A stretch of DNA of 31,834 bases from Oscillospiraceae bacterium. Its GTDB lineage: Bacteria; Bacillota_A; Clostridia; Oscillospirales; Oscillospiraceae. A program made the position numbers and the translations under genes. This document shows, piece after piece, positions 13,062 through 20,783 of the stretch. Numbering within the stretch: position 1 is the first letter of the stretch; the number at the start of each line of letters is the position of its first letter. Under the pieces are notes generated by a model. It searched no databases, was not told where the DNA came from, and saw only the letters and a list, made by a program, of their open reading frames with translations. The stretch spans positions 1 through 31,834 of the forward strand of contig JAFUCD010000017.1 of NCBI GenBank assembly GCA_017459865.1. The letters are read 5' to 3'.

Positions 13062-13074
13062 CGTTTCGCCCTCC

Positions 13075-13869
13075 TTAAATCGCGCCTTTTTCCGCCAGGA
13101 TCTCTACGAGCCTTCCGGCGTCGGACTTGGCGCTGCCGGTGCTGATGATCTGACCGGGCTCAGGCAGCTCGGGCGGATAGATCTTCGGCACGATGGTGCC
13201 GGAGCCGGGCACGCCGATCTTATTGAGATCCAGACCGTCGATATCGTTCTCCGTGAGAGTGGTGATAGGAGCGGTCTTGGAATCCAGATACGCCTTCAGG
13301 TTCGGGAGGCGGCCGTAGAAATTGTCCTTCTCCACGGTGAGCAGGCACGGCAGCGTCGCCTCGACGACCTCCTTGCCGGTCTCAAGCGTGCGCGTGGCGC
13401 GGATCTTGCCGTCGGAGACGTCCTCGATGGAGTAGCAGCAGGAGATCTGCGAGGCGTCAAAGCGCTCGGCGAGCTGGCTCGCCATCTGCCCGGTGGCGCC
13501 GTCGAGCGACTCCTTGCCGCAGAAGATGAGGTCGAATTTGCCCTTCATCTCGGACGCCTTGACGATGGAATAGCTGGTGGACAGGGTGTCCGCGCCGCCA
13601 AAGGGACGGCCGGAGATGAGGATCGCGTCGTCGCCGCCGACCGCGAGGCACTCGCGCAGCGTGCTCTCCGCCATGGGCGGGCCCATGGTGATGAGGGTGA
13701 CCTCGCCGCCGTATGTTTCCTTCACCTGCACGGCGGCCTCCAAGGCGTTCAGGTCGAGCGGGTTGGTGAGCGTGGGCACGCCGGCGCGCACGAGGTTGCC
13801 GGTCTCGGGGTCCATCTTCACGAGATCGACGTCCGGGATCTGCTTGACACAAACGAGTATTTTCAGCAT
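13075..13869 (-). CDS. etfB: Electron transfer flavoprotein, beta subunit (lactate operon)
   Basis: 264 residues beginning MLKILVCVKQIPD, the standard EtfB start. AAGGAGAACGCT before ATG 13869 supports this start over one seven codons upstream, which would overlap the previous gene. The stretch GGDDAILISGRPFGGADTLSTSY-like region (79-100) and CGKESLDGATGQ (117-128) form the nucleotide site. In EtfB proteins of electron-bifurcating complexes a second FAD replaces AMP here, and this sequence looks like that clostridial type. Together with EtfA and the FAD dehydrogenase it probably makes a lactate dehydrogenase complex that drives lactate oxidation by NAD using reduced ferredoxin, as described for Acetobacterium woodii LctBCD. 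Confidence 0.92.
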   Translation of the reverse strand: MLKILVCVKQIPDVDLVKMDPETGNLVRAGVPTLTNPLDLNALEAAVQVKETYGGEVTLITMGPPMAESTLRECLAVGGDDAILISGRPFGGADTLSTSYSIVKASEMKGKFDLIFCGKESLDGATGQMASQLAERFDASQISCCYSIEDVSDGKIRATRTLETGKEVVEATLPCLLTVEKDNFYGRLPNLKAYLDSKTAPITTLTENDIDGLDLNKIGVPGSGTIVPKIYPPELPEPGQIISTGSAKSDAGRLVEILAEKGAI

Positions 13870-13886
13870 AGCGTTCTCCTTTCTTC

Positions 13887-15320
13887 TCACCCGACGAGCG
13901 ACTGATCGCAGACCTTGCCGGGATTGAGGATGTAGTTCGGGTCAAAGACGCGCTTGATGTCGCCCATGAGCGCGAACACATCGTCGCCGACAGACTCGCG
14001 CAGATACTGCATCTTCGCGTGCCCGATGGCGTGCTCGCCGGAGACCTGGCCCTCGAGCTCGGCGCACTTGGCGTAGGCCTTGTCCATGACGATCTTGGTG
14101 CGGCGCTTGAACTCGTCGAGCTCCAGATCGTTGGAGCAGCAGTAGATATGCAGGTTGCCGTCGCCGGCGTGACCGAAGTTGCGGATCGTGAGCCCCTCCT
14201 CCTCGCCGAGCGAGCGGATGTAGAGCAGGAACGCGGGGATCTTGTCCACGGGGACGACGACGTCCATCTCGTCAAGGAGCTTCGTATCGGCCTCGATGGC
14301 GGTGAGGAAGCTCGAGCGCGCGGCCCAGGCGGCCTTCTTGTTGGAGCTGGTGGCGACGACGAGCACGTCCAGCGCGCCCGCGGCCTCGGCGATCTTGCCG
14401 AGCTTGATGAGCTTCTGGTCGAGCTCGTCCTCGTCCGCGCCGACGAAGGTGACGAGCAGCGACGCGCCGACGTCGGCCTCCTTCACGCGCTCGGGGAAGG
14501 TCGGAATGCCGGTGAAGGCGGAGGAGGACGTGACGATGTCCGCGTCCATGAACTCGATGGACTGCGGGTCGAGGTTGGCAAGCTTGATCTGCGGCACGAA
14601 GCGGATGCAGTCCTCCACATTCGCAAACGGCACCAGACAGCTGACGTCGCACACCGGGTTCGGGATGAGCTTCATGGTCATCTCGGTGATGATGCCGAGC
14701 GTGCCCTCCGAGCCGATCATCAGGTGCAGCAGGCTGTAGCCGGAGCTGGTCTTACAGACGGTCTTGCCGAGCTCGATGATGCGCCCGTCGGCGAGCACGA
14801 CCGTGAGCGCGAGGACATAGTCGCGCGTGACGCCGTACTTCACCGCGCGCATGCCGCCGGCGTTCGTGGAGATGTTGCCGCCGACGGTGGCGGTCTTCTC
14901 GCCGGGATCGGGCGGATACATGAGGCCGTGCGCGAGCGCGTCCGCGGCGAGATCCTTCAGCAGGACGCCGGGCTGGATGCGCACGACGAGGTTATCCATG
15001 TCATAGTGCAGGATCTTGTTCATGCGCCGCGTGCAGAGCACCACGCCGCCCGCCAGCGGCACGCAGCCGCCCACCAGACCCGTGCCCGCGCCGCGGCAGG
15101 TGACCGGGATCTTGTTTTCGTTGCAGATCTTCATGATCGCGGAGACTTCCTCCGTCGATTCCACGTCCACCGTGACCTCGGGGAAGAATTTGCCGTAGAT
15201 CGGCATTTCGTCATGGCTGTAATTCGGGTCGACAGCCTCGCCCGCGGCAAACCGCTTTTCGCCGACGACGGCCTTCAGCCGGTCGGCGATCTCAGGGGTA
15301 ATTTTGTTGTAGGTTGCCAT
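13887..15320 (-). CDS. lctD: FAD-linked lactate dehydrogenase (GlcD/LctD type)
   Basis: 477 residues with an N-terminal FAD_binding_4 domain, RGAGTGLVGG (76-85) and a PPDPG ... GGNISTNAGG block (136-156), and a C-terminal FAD-oxidase domain with HAGDGNLH (384-391), GEHAIG (428-433) and NPGK (466-469). This family oxidises 2-hydroxy acids such as D-lactate or glycolate. Fusion of the locus with etfBA and a lactate permease makes lactate the best substrate. The start at ATG 15320 has SD AGGAGGAACATTGC; a longer frame adds 46 residues that run back through the upstream hairpin and is rejected. It lies 17 bases upstream of etfB. Confidence 0.9.
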   Translation of the reverse strand: MATYNKITPEIADRLKAVVGEKRFAAGEAVDPNYSHDEMPIYGKFFPEVTVDVESTEEVSAIMKICNENKIPVTCRGAGTGLVGGCVPLAGGVVLCTRRMNKILHYDMDNLVVRIQPGVLLKDLAADALAHGLMYPPDPGEKTATVGGNISTNAGGMRAVKYGVTRDYVLALTVVLADGRIIELGKTVCKTSSGYSLLHLMIGSEGTLGIITEMTMKLIPNPVCDVSCLVPFANVEDCIRFVPQIKLANLDPQSIEFMDADIVTSSSAFTGIPTFPERVKEADVGASLLVTFVGADEDELDQKLIKLGKIAEAAGALDVLVVATSSNKKAAWAARSSFLTAIEADTKLLDEMDVVVPVDKIPAFLLYIRSLGEEEGLTIRNFGHAGDGNLHIYCCSNDLELDEFKRRTKIVMDKAYAKCAELEGQVSGEHAIGHAKMQYLRESVGDDVFALMGDIKRVFDPNYILNPGKVCDQSLVG

Positions 15321-15360
15321 GCAATGTTCCTCCTGTATGGGAAATAGATGCTGATGAAAA

Positions 15361-15396
15361 TTTGACCGAACCTGCAAAGGCGCAGGTTCGGTCAAA
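15361..15396 (-). terminator. Strong hairpin inside the lactate operon
   Basis: Perfect 15-bp stem TTTGACCGAACCTGC (15361-15375) with GCAGGTTCGGTCAAA (15382-15396), six-base loop. On the minus strand it is followed by TTTTC, so it looks like an intrinsic terminator or attenuator between the Ldh_2 gene and lctD. Confidence 0.7.
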
Positions 15397-15409
15397 CGTA
15401 CGATCGGGA

Positions 15410-16468
15410 TCAGGCGAGCAGATCCTCCAGCTTGCCGTCTGCGCCGAGCGCGCCGCACTTCTTGCCGAGCTCGGTCAGCTCCGCCTCAAGCGCGTCGGAG
15501 AAGTCGACGCCGGTGACCTTGCGCTCCTCGAGCAGACGCGCCTCGATCTCGCCGGGCATGAAGATCTCCTTCACGCCGGTGGCGGTGCGGCTGTTCTTGA
15601 TGAGGCTGGCGTACAGCGAGGAATGCTCCTTGAAGCGGTCGACGTCGATGAAGTGCGCGATGTCGAGCAGGATGACGGCGAAGCCGGTCTCCTCGGGACG
15701 CATGTCCTCGACGAACGGGATCTCGGGGCTGGTGAGCGCGTCGGACAGGACGCCGCCGAACATGTCGACGAACACCGCGAGGCCGTAGCCCTTGTGGTCG
15801 CCCATCGGACGGACGCAGTAGGCGACGTTCGGATCGGTCGTCGGGTTGCCGTCGTAGTCGTTGGCCCAGCCTTCGGGCATCTGCTTGTTCTCACGGCGAT
15901 AGGCCTGGACCTTGCCGATGGCGACGCCGCTGGTGGAGACGTCGATGACGATCGGGCGGTCGGGGTTCGTCGTCGGGCAGCCGAGGATGATCGGGTTCGT
16001 GCCGATCAGACGGTCCGCGCCGCCGAACGGCGCCTGGCAGGGATAGGTGTTCGACACGACGATGCCGATCATGTTGTCCTCCGCCATGCGGTGGCCGTAG
16101 TAGGCACCGCAGCCGATGTTGGCGCTGTTGCGGCCCACGCCGGCGGCAACGCCGTACTTCTTCGCGCGCTTGAGCACTTCGTCATACACGCGGTTCACGG
16201 CCGCGATGCCGGAGCCGCCGCCGCAGTCGAAGACGAGGGAGGCGTCCTTGTCGCTCGCGAGCTTGAAGTCGGGCTTCGCGATCAGGGCGTTTGCCATGTA
16301 CTGGCGCAGATAGATGCACAGACGGGACAGGCCGTGGGAATAGGTGCCGGTGAAGTCGGAGTGCGTGACGACCTCAGACAGATAGTGCGCGTCGATCTCT
16401 TCGACGTCCAGCGCCTTGCACAGACCCTTGATGAGCTTCTTTTCCTGTTCAAACGATAGGTGGATCAT
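15410..16468 (-). CDS. Ldh_2-family NAD(P)-dependent malate/L-lactate dehydrogenase-like oxidoreductase
   Basis: 352 residues, the normal length of the Ldh_2 family (YbiC, YiaK, ComC, AllD), soluble NAD(P)-dependent 2-hydroxyacid dehydrogenases unrelated to classical LDH. The catalytic-region motif GTYSHGLSRL (41-50, His45) is present, as are GTNPI and DHKGYGLA. In the usual motif NSNH(F/Y)G the His is replaced: here NSANIG (114-119) has Asn117. Substrate is uncertain; lactate, malate or sulfolactate-like acids fit, and its place between the lactate permease and the FAD/Etf lactate dehydrogenase favours lactate. It is followed by a terminator-like hairpin, so its level may differ from the downstream genes. 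Confidence 0.85.
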   Translation of the reverse strand: MIHLSFEQEKKLIKGLCKALDVEEIDAHYLSEVVTHSDFTGTYSHGLSRLCIYLRQYMANALIAKPDFKLASDKDASLVFDCGGGSGIAAVNRVYDEVLKRAKKYGVAAGVGRNSANIGCGAYYGHRMAEDNMIGIVVSNTYPCQAPFGGADRLIGTNPIILGCPTTNPDRPIVIDVSTSGVAIGKVQAYRRENKQMPEGWANDYDGNPTTDPNVAYCVRPMGDHKGYGLAVFVDMFGGVLSDALTSPEIPFVEDMRPEETGFAVILLDIAHFIDVDRFKEHSSLYASLIKNSRTATGVKEIFMPGEIEARLLEERKVTGVDFSDALEAELTELGKKCGALGADGKLEDLLA

Positions 16469-16510
16469 GATAAATACCTCCAGTATTGATGTTCCTTTAT
16501 TTGCTGCTCA

Positions 16511-16539
16511 GCCACAGGAGCAGAGACTGCTCCTGTGGC
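16511..16539 (-). terminator. Hairpin between lactate permease and Ldh_2 genes
   Basis: Perfect 12-bp stem GCCACAGGAGCA (16511-16522) with TGCTCCTGTGGC (16528-16539). No U-run follows, so it is more likely a processing or stabilising hairpin than a full terminator. Confidence 0.45.
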
Positions 16540-16570
16540 GAAATGGGATTCGTATTGTTAGCCGACCGAA

Positions 16571-18256
16571 TCAGCCGCCGCTTGACAGCTTGACCAGCTC
16601 CAGCGGATCCATGCCCGCGACGATCATGCCGCCGAGCACCAGGATCGCGATGATGCAGTAGATCAGGCAGGGCAGCGCGTTCGTGCGGATGATCTTGCCC
16701 TCGTTGCCCATGGTGCCGGTGGTGGCGCAGGCCGCGACGACGTTGTTCACGCAGATCATGTTGCCCGCGGCGCCGCCGATGTTCTGCAGCGCGACGATCA
16801 GCACGGGGCTCATCTTCACGAGCTGTGCGGTCTGGAACTGCAGACCGGCGAACAGCGTGTTGGAGACCGTGTTCGAGCCGGACATGAACGCGCCGAGCAC
16901 GCCGATCACGGGCGCGATGATGACGTAAGCGCCCTTGAAGATGCCGGCGAGCGCCTCCGCCATGACGAACAGCATGGACTTATCCGTAAGCGCGGCGTTC
17001 ATGCCGGTGTTGCGGTAGATGTACACCATCGAGACGCCGAAGAACAGCGCGATGGCGGCGCCGAGGGTCTGGTTGAACGTGTCCACGAACGCCTCCTTGA
17101 CCTTCTTGGCAGGCATTCTGTGCAGGAAGAACGTGAGGATGCACACGAGGATGAACGGGAAGATGCCCGGGCACCAGCCCCAGTTCCAGGCCCAGTTGAC
17201 GTTTTCGTTGCCCAGGATATGGCTGATGCCGACCTTGAAGGCGTCGCCCTGCAGGAGCGTCTTCAGACCGAACCAGTTCAGGCGGGTGGCGACGAGGATG
17301 AGCGCGATGAGCACATAGGGGACCCACGCGAGCACGGCGGACATGCCGTTGTCGACGTCCTGCTTGACCTCCTGCTTGGAGAGCCAGCTGGCGTCCCACT
17401 TCTGACGGGGCTCAAAGTCCCAGACCTGCTTCGGGCAGAGGAAACCAGCCTTGGCGGCAATGATGACGATGAAGAGCGTGACGATCGCGCCGATCAGAGA
17501 CGGGAACTCGGGGCCGAAGAAGAACGCGAGCGCGAGGAAGACCACGTCGAACACGACGGCGGTGAACAGCGCGAAGGGCAGCGCGGCGAAGGCCTCCTTG
17601 CCGGACTTGTTCTTGCCGAACATCTTGCACATGACGAACACGCCGCAGAACACGATGAACAGCGCGCAGGTCGCCTGGCTGATGGCGGAGAACTTGGTCA
17701 GCGCCATGCGGTACGCCTCGCCATTGGCGCCGAGTTCCTCGACCGCCTGAACGGTAACGGCATGGGCGGTGTTGGTCGGGGTGCCGACCGCGCCGTAGAC
17801 GACGGGGACGCTGTTATAGATCAGCGCGACGATGGCGGCGCACAGCGGCGGGAAGCCGAGGCTGATCAGCAGCGGGGCCGCCAGAGCTGCGGGCGTGCCG
17901 AAGCCGGCGGCGCCCTCGATGAAGGCCGCGAACACGAAGCCGACGATGATGGCCTGGATGCGGCGGTCGGGGTTGACGTTGTTGAAGACACGCTGGATCG
18001 CGGTGACCGCGCCGGAGTGCTTCAGAGTGTTCATGATCAGGATCGCGCCAAGGATGATGACGAGGGTGCCGATGGCTTCCAGAAAGCCGTCGATGGCCCA
18101 CGCGCCCGCGGTCGCGAAGTCCTGTTTCCAATAGAGCAGTGCGATGACGACGGCAACGGCCCAGCCCAGCGGGAGCGCCCGCTTTGCAGACCAGTTGAAC
18201 GCCAGCATCAGCACGATCACCAAAAGGATCGGCAGAGATGCGATGATTGCAGTCAT
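16571..18256 (-). CDS. lctP: L-lactate permease (LctP family)
   Basis: 561 residues, almost entirely hydrophobic, with about 13-14 predicted membrane helices. It has the conserved blocks of the LctP family, e.g. [20 protein letters not shown] (around residues 105-124) and [15 protein letters not shown] in the C-terminal half. It imports lactate (or glycolate) with protons across the cytoplasmic membrane. The start is ATG 18256 behind AGGAGGAAATATA; the longer frame (18 extra residues) covers this SD. It is the first gene of the operon for lactate uptake and oxidation, with its own promoter near 18440-18467. Confidence 0.93.
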   Translation of the reverse strand: MTAIIASLPILLVIVLMLAFNWSAKRALPLGWAVAVVIALLYWKQDFATAGAWAIDGFLEAIGTLVIILGAILIMNTLKHSGAVTAIQRVFNNVNPDRRIQAIIVGFVFAAFIEGAAGFGTPAALAAPLLISLGFPPLCAAIVALIYNSVPVVYGAVGTPTNTAHAVTVQAVEELGANGEAYRMALTKFSAISQATCALFIVFCGVFVMCKMFGKNKSGKEAFAALPFALFTAVVFDVVFLALAFFFGPEFPSLIGAIVTLFIVIIAAKAGFLCPKQVWDFEPRQKWDASWLSKQEVKQDVDNGMSAVLAWVPYVLIALILVATRLNWFGLKTLLQGDAFKVGISHILGNENVNWAWNWGWCPGIFPFILVCILTFFLHRMPAKKVKEAFVDTFNQTLGAAIALFFGVSMVYIYRNTGMNAALTDKSMLFVMAEALAGIFKGAYVIIAPVIGVLGAFMSGSNTVSNTLFAGLQFQTAQLVKMSPVLIVALQNIGGAAGNMICVNNVVAACATTGTMGNEGKIIRTNALPCLIYCIIAILVLGGMIVAGMDPLELVKLSSGG

Positions 18257-18406
18257 TATATTTCCTCCTAAGTTGACAGCCGCGTCCGGGTCAGGGATGC
18301 GGACGGCCATTTTGCTTTGTTCTCTCTGTTATCGCGCTGCGATCCCGGTCGTCGTTCCTCACTCCTCTCCGCCGCCTGAATCCAGTCTTTTTTTAGGCAA
18401 TGCGGG

Positions 18407-18467
18407 ATCCTGTTCACGCAATCAGATGCTTTGCAACAGGATATCACAAATTTTGGTTAAAAATCAA
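18407..18467 (-). promoter_or_regulatory. Promoter and possible operator of the lactate operon
   Basis: On the minus strand -35 TTGATT (18467-18462), spacer 18, -10 TATCCT (18443-18438). The 8-bp inverted repeat ATCCTGTT/AACAGGAT (18407-18414 and 18435-18442) overlaps the -10 and could bind a lactate-responsive repressor. The 150-base leader to lctP (18257-18406) shows no gene. Confidence 0.5.
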
Positions 18468-18534
18468 CAAGAATACTTGTCGTTAAATAGATAACTATAG
18501 AAAAAATGCCGTAATATTTCACGCGCGCAAAAAA

Positions 18535-18563
18535 GGTGTGCCGCATTTCGTATACAGCACACC
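18535..18563. terminator. Hairpin between the binding-protein gene and the lactate promoter
   Basis: GGTGTGC (18535-18541) with GCACACC (18557-18563), overlapping the palindrome ACACCCGGGTGT (18559-18570). Together with element B it is the only thing downstream of the permuted binding-protein gene. Confidence 0.4.
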
Positions 18564-18570
18564 CGGGTGT

Positions 18571-18758
18571 CTTGTCAAAAAGTCCTTGACGGACATTTTT
18601 GACAAGCTGCGCAGTCGCCATTATGTTTGCTGTGCAAACAGCAAACCGCTTGAAAACGCCTTGGTTTTCAAGCGGCTTGCGGCGACGATGGATCTGATTC
18701 GAGGAGGGCCTTGCCCCCTCGAGCTCCCCCGCTGCTCTGTTTCGCGAGTCAGAAGCAT
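18571..18758. repeat. Structured intergenic element, copy B
   Basis: Same architecture as copy A. Hairpin 1 has arms 18571-18585 and 18591-18606. GTCGCC (18614-18619) pairs with GGCGAC (18681-18686), enclosing hairpin 2 TGTTTGC/GCAAACA (18624-18630 with 18634-18640) and hairpin 3 with 17-base arms (18641-18657 with 18664-18680, one mismatch). The shared tail GATTCGAGG ... GGCCTTGCCCC ... TCGAGCTCCC ... GCTGCTCT follows. Hairpins 1 and 3 differ in sequence from copy A but remain paired. An 11-base direct repeat CCGGGTGTCTT flanks it (18563-18573, 18768-18778). Confidence 0.8.
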
Positions 18759-18776
18759 CGTTTCTTGCCGGGTGTC

Positions 18777-19613
18777 TTATTTGTTGTAATATGCCAGCGC
18801 GACGGAGTCGGTCACGATCGCGGCGCATTCGGCGTTCTGCAGCGCGGCGAAGCACTGCTGCGCGCCGCCGTTCACGCGCTCGATGGAGCCGCAGCGGTGG
18901 ACCAGACGGCTGTCGGTCTGCAGGGCGGTGATGTAGCGCTCGCCGGAGTCGAGCATCACGCTCTGCCCGCGCAGCCGCAGCGTGCTCGAGATGCGCGAGT
19001 CGGCGCGGGAGATCAGCACGATCTGGTTTTTCAGATACGCCGCCGACAGCGCCAGCTGCTGGCTGCGGGGCTTCTCCTTGCCGGATTCGGTCAGGTTCAC
19101 GTCGTCGAGCGACATCCCGCCCCAGACGCAGTCGACGTTCCCGCTCGAGAGCTGGACATAGACGTCGCTCGGGGCGACGGCCTGGAAGCGGACGTCCCAG
19201 CCCAGCTTTTCGCAGGCGGCGCGCGCAAGGGCGATGTCAAAGCCGTCGAAGCCGCCGTCCACGCTGTAGCTCAGCGGGAAGCTGGAGTCGCTCACGCCGA
19301 TGATGAGCGTGCGCTTCGGGATGCTGCCGAGATCCTTCAGCAGCTGGGCGTCGGGCTCGATGAGCGTCTCGTCCTGCCCCATCCACTCCATGGCGAGCCG
19401 GTGCACGGTGCCGTCCGCCGCGAGCGCGCGCAGCGCCGCGTCGATATAGGTGGCGACCTGATCGTCCAGACGGAAGCCGATGCGGTAGCTCTCCTCGTCA
19501 AAGGTCTTCAGCACGCGGTATTTTCCGACGGTCTTGGCGCAGCCCGCGAGCGAGAACAGCGCCGCGAGCGCCAACAAAAGCGCGACCGCGCGTGCGCGAA
19601 AGGTTCGGGTCAT
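18777..19613 (-). CDS. Amino-acid-binding lipoprotein (SBP family 3) with circularly permuted order
   Basis: A 278-residue exported lipoprotein: basic start, hydrophobic core and lipobox SLAGC (21-25). Family-3 binding proteins normally end with a segment like YGIAFR..D..L....L..DGT...I...W. Here that segment comes first: YRIGFRLDDQVATYIDAAL ... AADGTVHRLAMEWMG (43-79). After a linker (80-101) comes the normal beginning, TLIIGVSDSSFPLSYSVDGGFDGFDIALARAACEKLGW-like (102-139), then CVWGGMSL, lobe 2, and an end at TDSVALAYYNK (268-278), the point just before the missing last segment. The neighbouring lipoprotein at 19897 shows the standard order. It probably binds a polar amino acid. SD AGGAG is 9-13 bases upstream of the ATG. 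Confidence 0.85.
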   Translation of the reverse strand: MTRTFRARAVALLLALAALFSLAGCAKTVGKYRVLKTFDEESYRIGFRLDDQVATYIDAALRALAADGTVHRLAMEWMGQDETLIEPDAQLLKDLGSIPKRTLIIGVSDSSFPLSYSVDGGFDGFDIALARAACEKLGWDVRFQAVAPSDVYVQLSSGNVDCVWGGMSLDDVNLTESGKEKPRSQQLALSAAYLKNQIVLISRADSRISSTLRLRGQSVMLDSGERYITALQTDSRLVHRCGSIERVNGGAQQCFAALQNAECAAIVTDSVALAYYNK

Positions 19614-19664
19614 ATCGGTAAGCTCCTGTGATCTTCAAAGTCAAACGCGTGACGCGTATTCTTT

Positions 19665-19693
19665 ATTTTACTATGGATCGCGGCGGTAAACAA
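19665..19693 (-). promoter_or_regulatory. Promoter of the permuted binding-protein gene
   Basis: On the minus strand -35 TTGTTT (19693-19688), spacer 17, -10 TAAAAT (19670-19665). Confidence 0.55.
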
Positions 19694-19819
19694 GGGCGAA
19701 ATTGTGAACAGTATCAGACCGTTTCCATGCGTGCGTTTGTGCTTTTGGCCGGGTTTGCCGCCCGCCGGACGCGGGAAAATGCGCAAAATATCAAAAATGC
19801 GACACGCGTGAAAAAATGC

Positions 19820-19848
19820 TTTACTTTAGCGTGGTAGTGTGGTAACAT
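19820..19848 (+). promoter_or_regulatory. Promoter of the amino-acid ABC operon
   Basis: -35 TTTACT (19820-19825), spacer 17, -10 TAACAT (19843-19848), 49 bases before the binding-protein ATG. It is divergent from the promoter at 19665-19693, with about 125 bases between them that show no gene. Confidence 0.55.
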
Positions 19849-19896
19849 GATAACCGGCTAACGCAAAAACAAACTGCAAGATGGAGGAAACCCACT

Positions 19897-20676
19897 ATGA
19901 AAAGAATGCTTGCGCTCGCGCTCGCAGCGCTGATGCTGTTCACCGTGCTGAGCGGCTGCGGCTCGAAGAAGGAAGCCTTTGTCATGGGCATCGACCCGGA
20001 ATATCCGCCGTTCAGCTATCTGGGCGACGACGGGGAATACACCGGCTTCGACGTCGAGATCTGCCAGGCTGTGTGCGAAAAGCTCGGCTGGGACATGGAG
20101 ATCTTCGAGGTCAACTGGGACCAGAAGCTCGTGCAGCTGGATGCGGACGAATGTGACTGTGTCTGGTCGGGCATGACGATCCTGGACAGCATGAAGGAAG
20201 CGGGCTATGTGCTCTCCGCCCCCTACTATGACAACACGCAGGTGCTCGTCGTGAAGGAGGACAGCGAGCTGAAGTCCTCCGAGGATCTGGCGGGCAAGGC
20301 CGTCGCCGTGCAGCTGGGCACCTCGGGCGAGGCGCTGCTGAACGGGGATCTGTCCGATCTCGCGGACACCTTCGGAGAGGTCGTCACCTGCGACAGCTTC
20401 CTGAAGTGCTTCACCGAGCTCGAGGGCGGCTCCGTGGACGCGGTGTTCGTCGACCTGCCGGTCGCCATGAGCTATGTGGCGGAGCACGAGGGGCTCGTGG
20501 TCCTCGATGAGCAGCTTGGCGCCGAGCAGTACGGCATCGCCTTCCGCGCGGGAGACGAGGAGCTCTGCAAGCAGGTCGAGGACGCCATCGAGGAGCTGGT
20601 CGCCGACGGCACCTATGCCGAGATCGCGGCGAAGTATCCCGACATCGTGAACAATCTGGTGTTTCTGAGCGAGTAA
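19897..20676 (+). CDS. Polar amino-acid-binding lipoprotein (SBP family 3)
   Basis: 259 residues: lipoprotein signal with lipobox LSGC (18-21), then the family-3 fold in normal order. It has MGIDPEYPPFSYLGDDGEYTGFD-like lobe-1 start (30-52), CVWSGMTI (88-95), lobe 2 with LAGKAVAVQLGTSGE (131-145), and return to lobe 1 with YGIAFRAGDEEL ... VADGTYAEIAAKY (212-247). It captures a polar amino acid outside the membrane and delivers it to the permease and ATPase encoded next. The exact ligand is unknown. A strong hairpin follows the gene, which commonly keeps binding-protein transcripts more abundant than those for the membrane parts. Confidence 0.92.
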   Translation: MKRMLALALAALMLFTVLSGCGSKKEAFVMGIDPEYPPFSYLGDDGEYTGFDVEICQAVCEKLGWDMEIFEVNWDQKLVQLDADECDCVWSGMTILDSMKEAGYVLSAPYYDNTQVLVVKEDSELKSSEDLAGKAVAVQLGTSGEALLNGDLSDLADTFGEVVTCDSFLKCFTELEGGSVDAVFVDLPVAMSYVAEHEGLVVLDEQLGAEQYGIAFRAGDEELCKQVEDAIEELVADGTYAEIAAKYPDIVNNLVFLSE

Positions 20677-20704
20677 GCGCCCGGCTGAAAGCAGCATACG
20701 CATC

Positions 20705-20743
20705 GTTACCCCGAAAGCGCGTCGAGCAGGCGCGCTTTCGGGT
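20705..20743 (+). terminator. Hairpin between binding protein and permease genes
   Basis: CCCGAAAGCGCG (20710-20721) pairs with CGCGCTTTCGGG (20731-20742), extended by GTTAC/GTAAC. Only a weak U-tract follows, so partial read-through to the permease gene is likely. Confidence 0.6.
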
Positions 20744-20783
20744 AACGCTGTCTTTAGAAATAGATTAAAATGAGGTTCAATCA

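Noticed and set aside
15321..15458. 46-residue N-terminal extension of the FAD lactate dehydrogenase
   Set aside because: It reads through the 15-bp hairpin and the previous gene's end; a strong SD precedes ATG 15320.
18257..18310. 18-residue extension of the lactate permease
   Set aside because: It covers the SD AGGAGG; the hydrophobic family start is at 18256.
18777..19613. Frameshift or truncated tandem as cause of the odd binding-protein order
   Set aside because: The signal peptide, lipobox and whole frame are continuous, and each lobe occurs once, which fits permutation better than tandem duplication.
19628..19837. 69-residue frame between the two binding-protein genes
   Set aside because: It overlaps both divergent promoters and has no SD or homology features.
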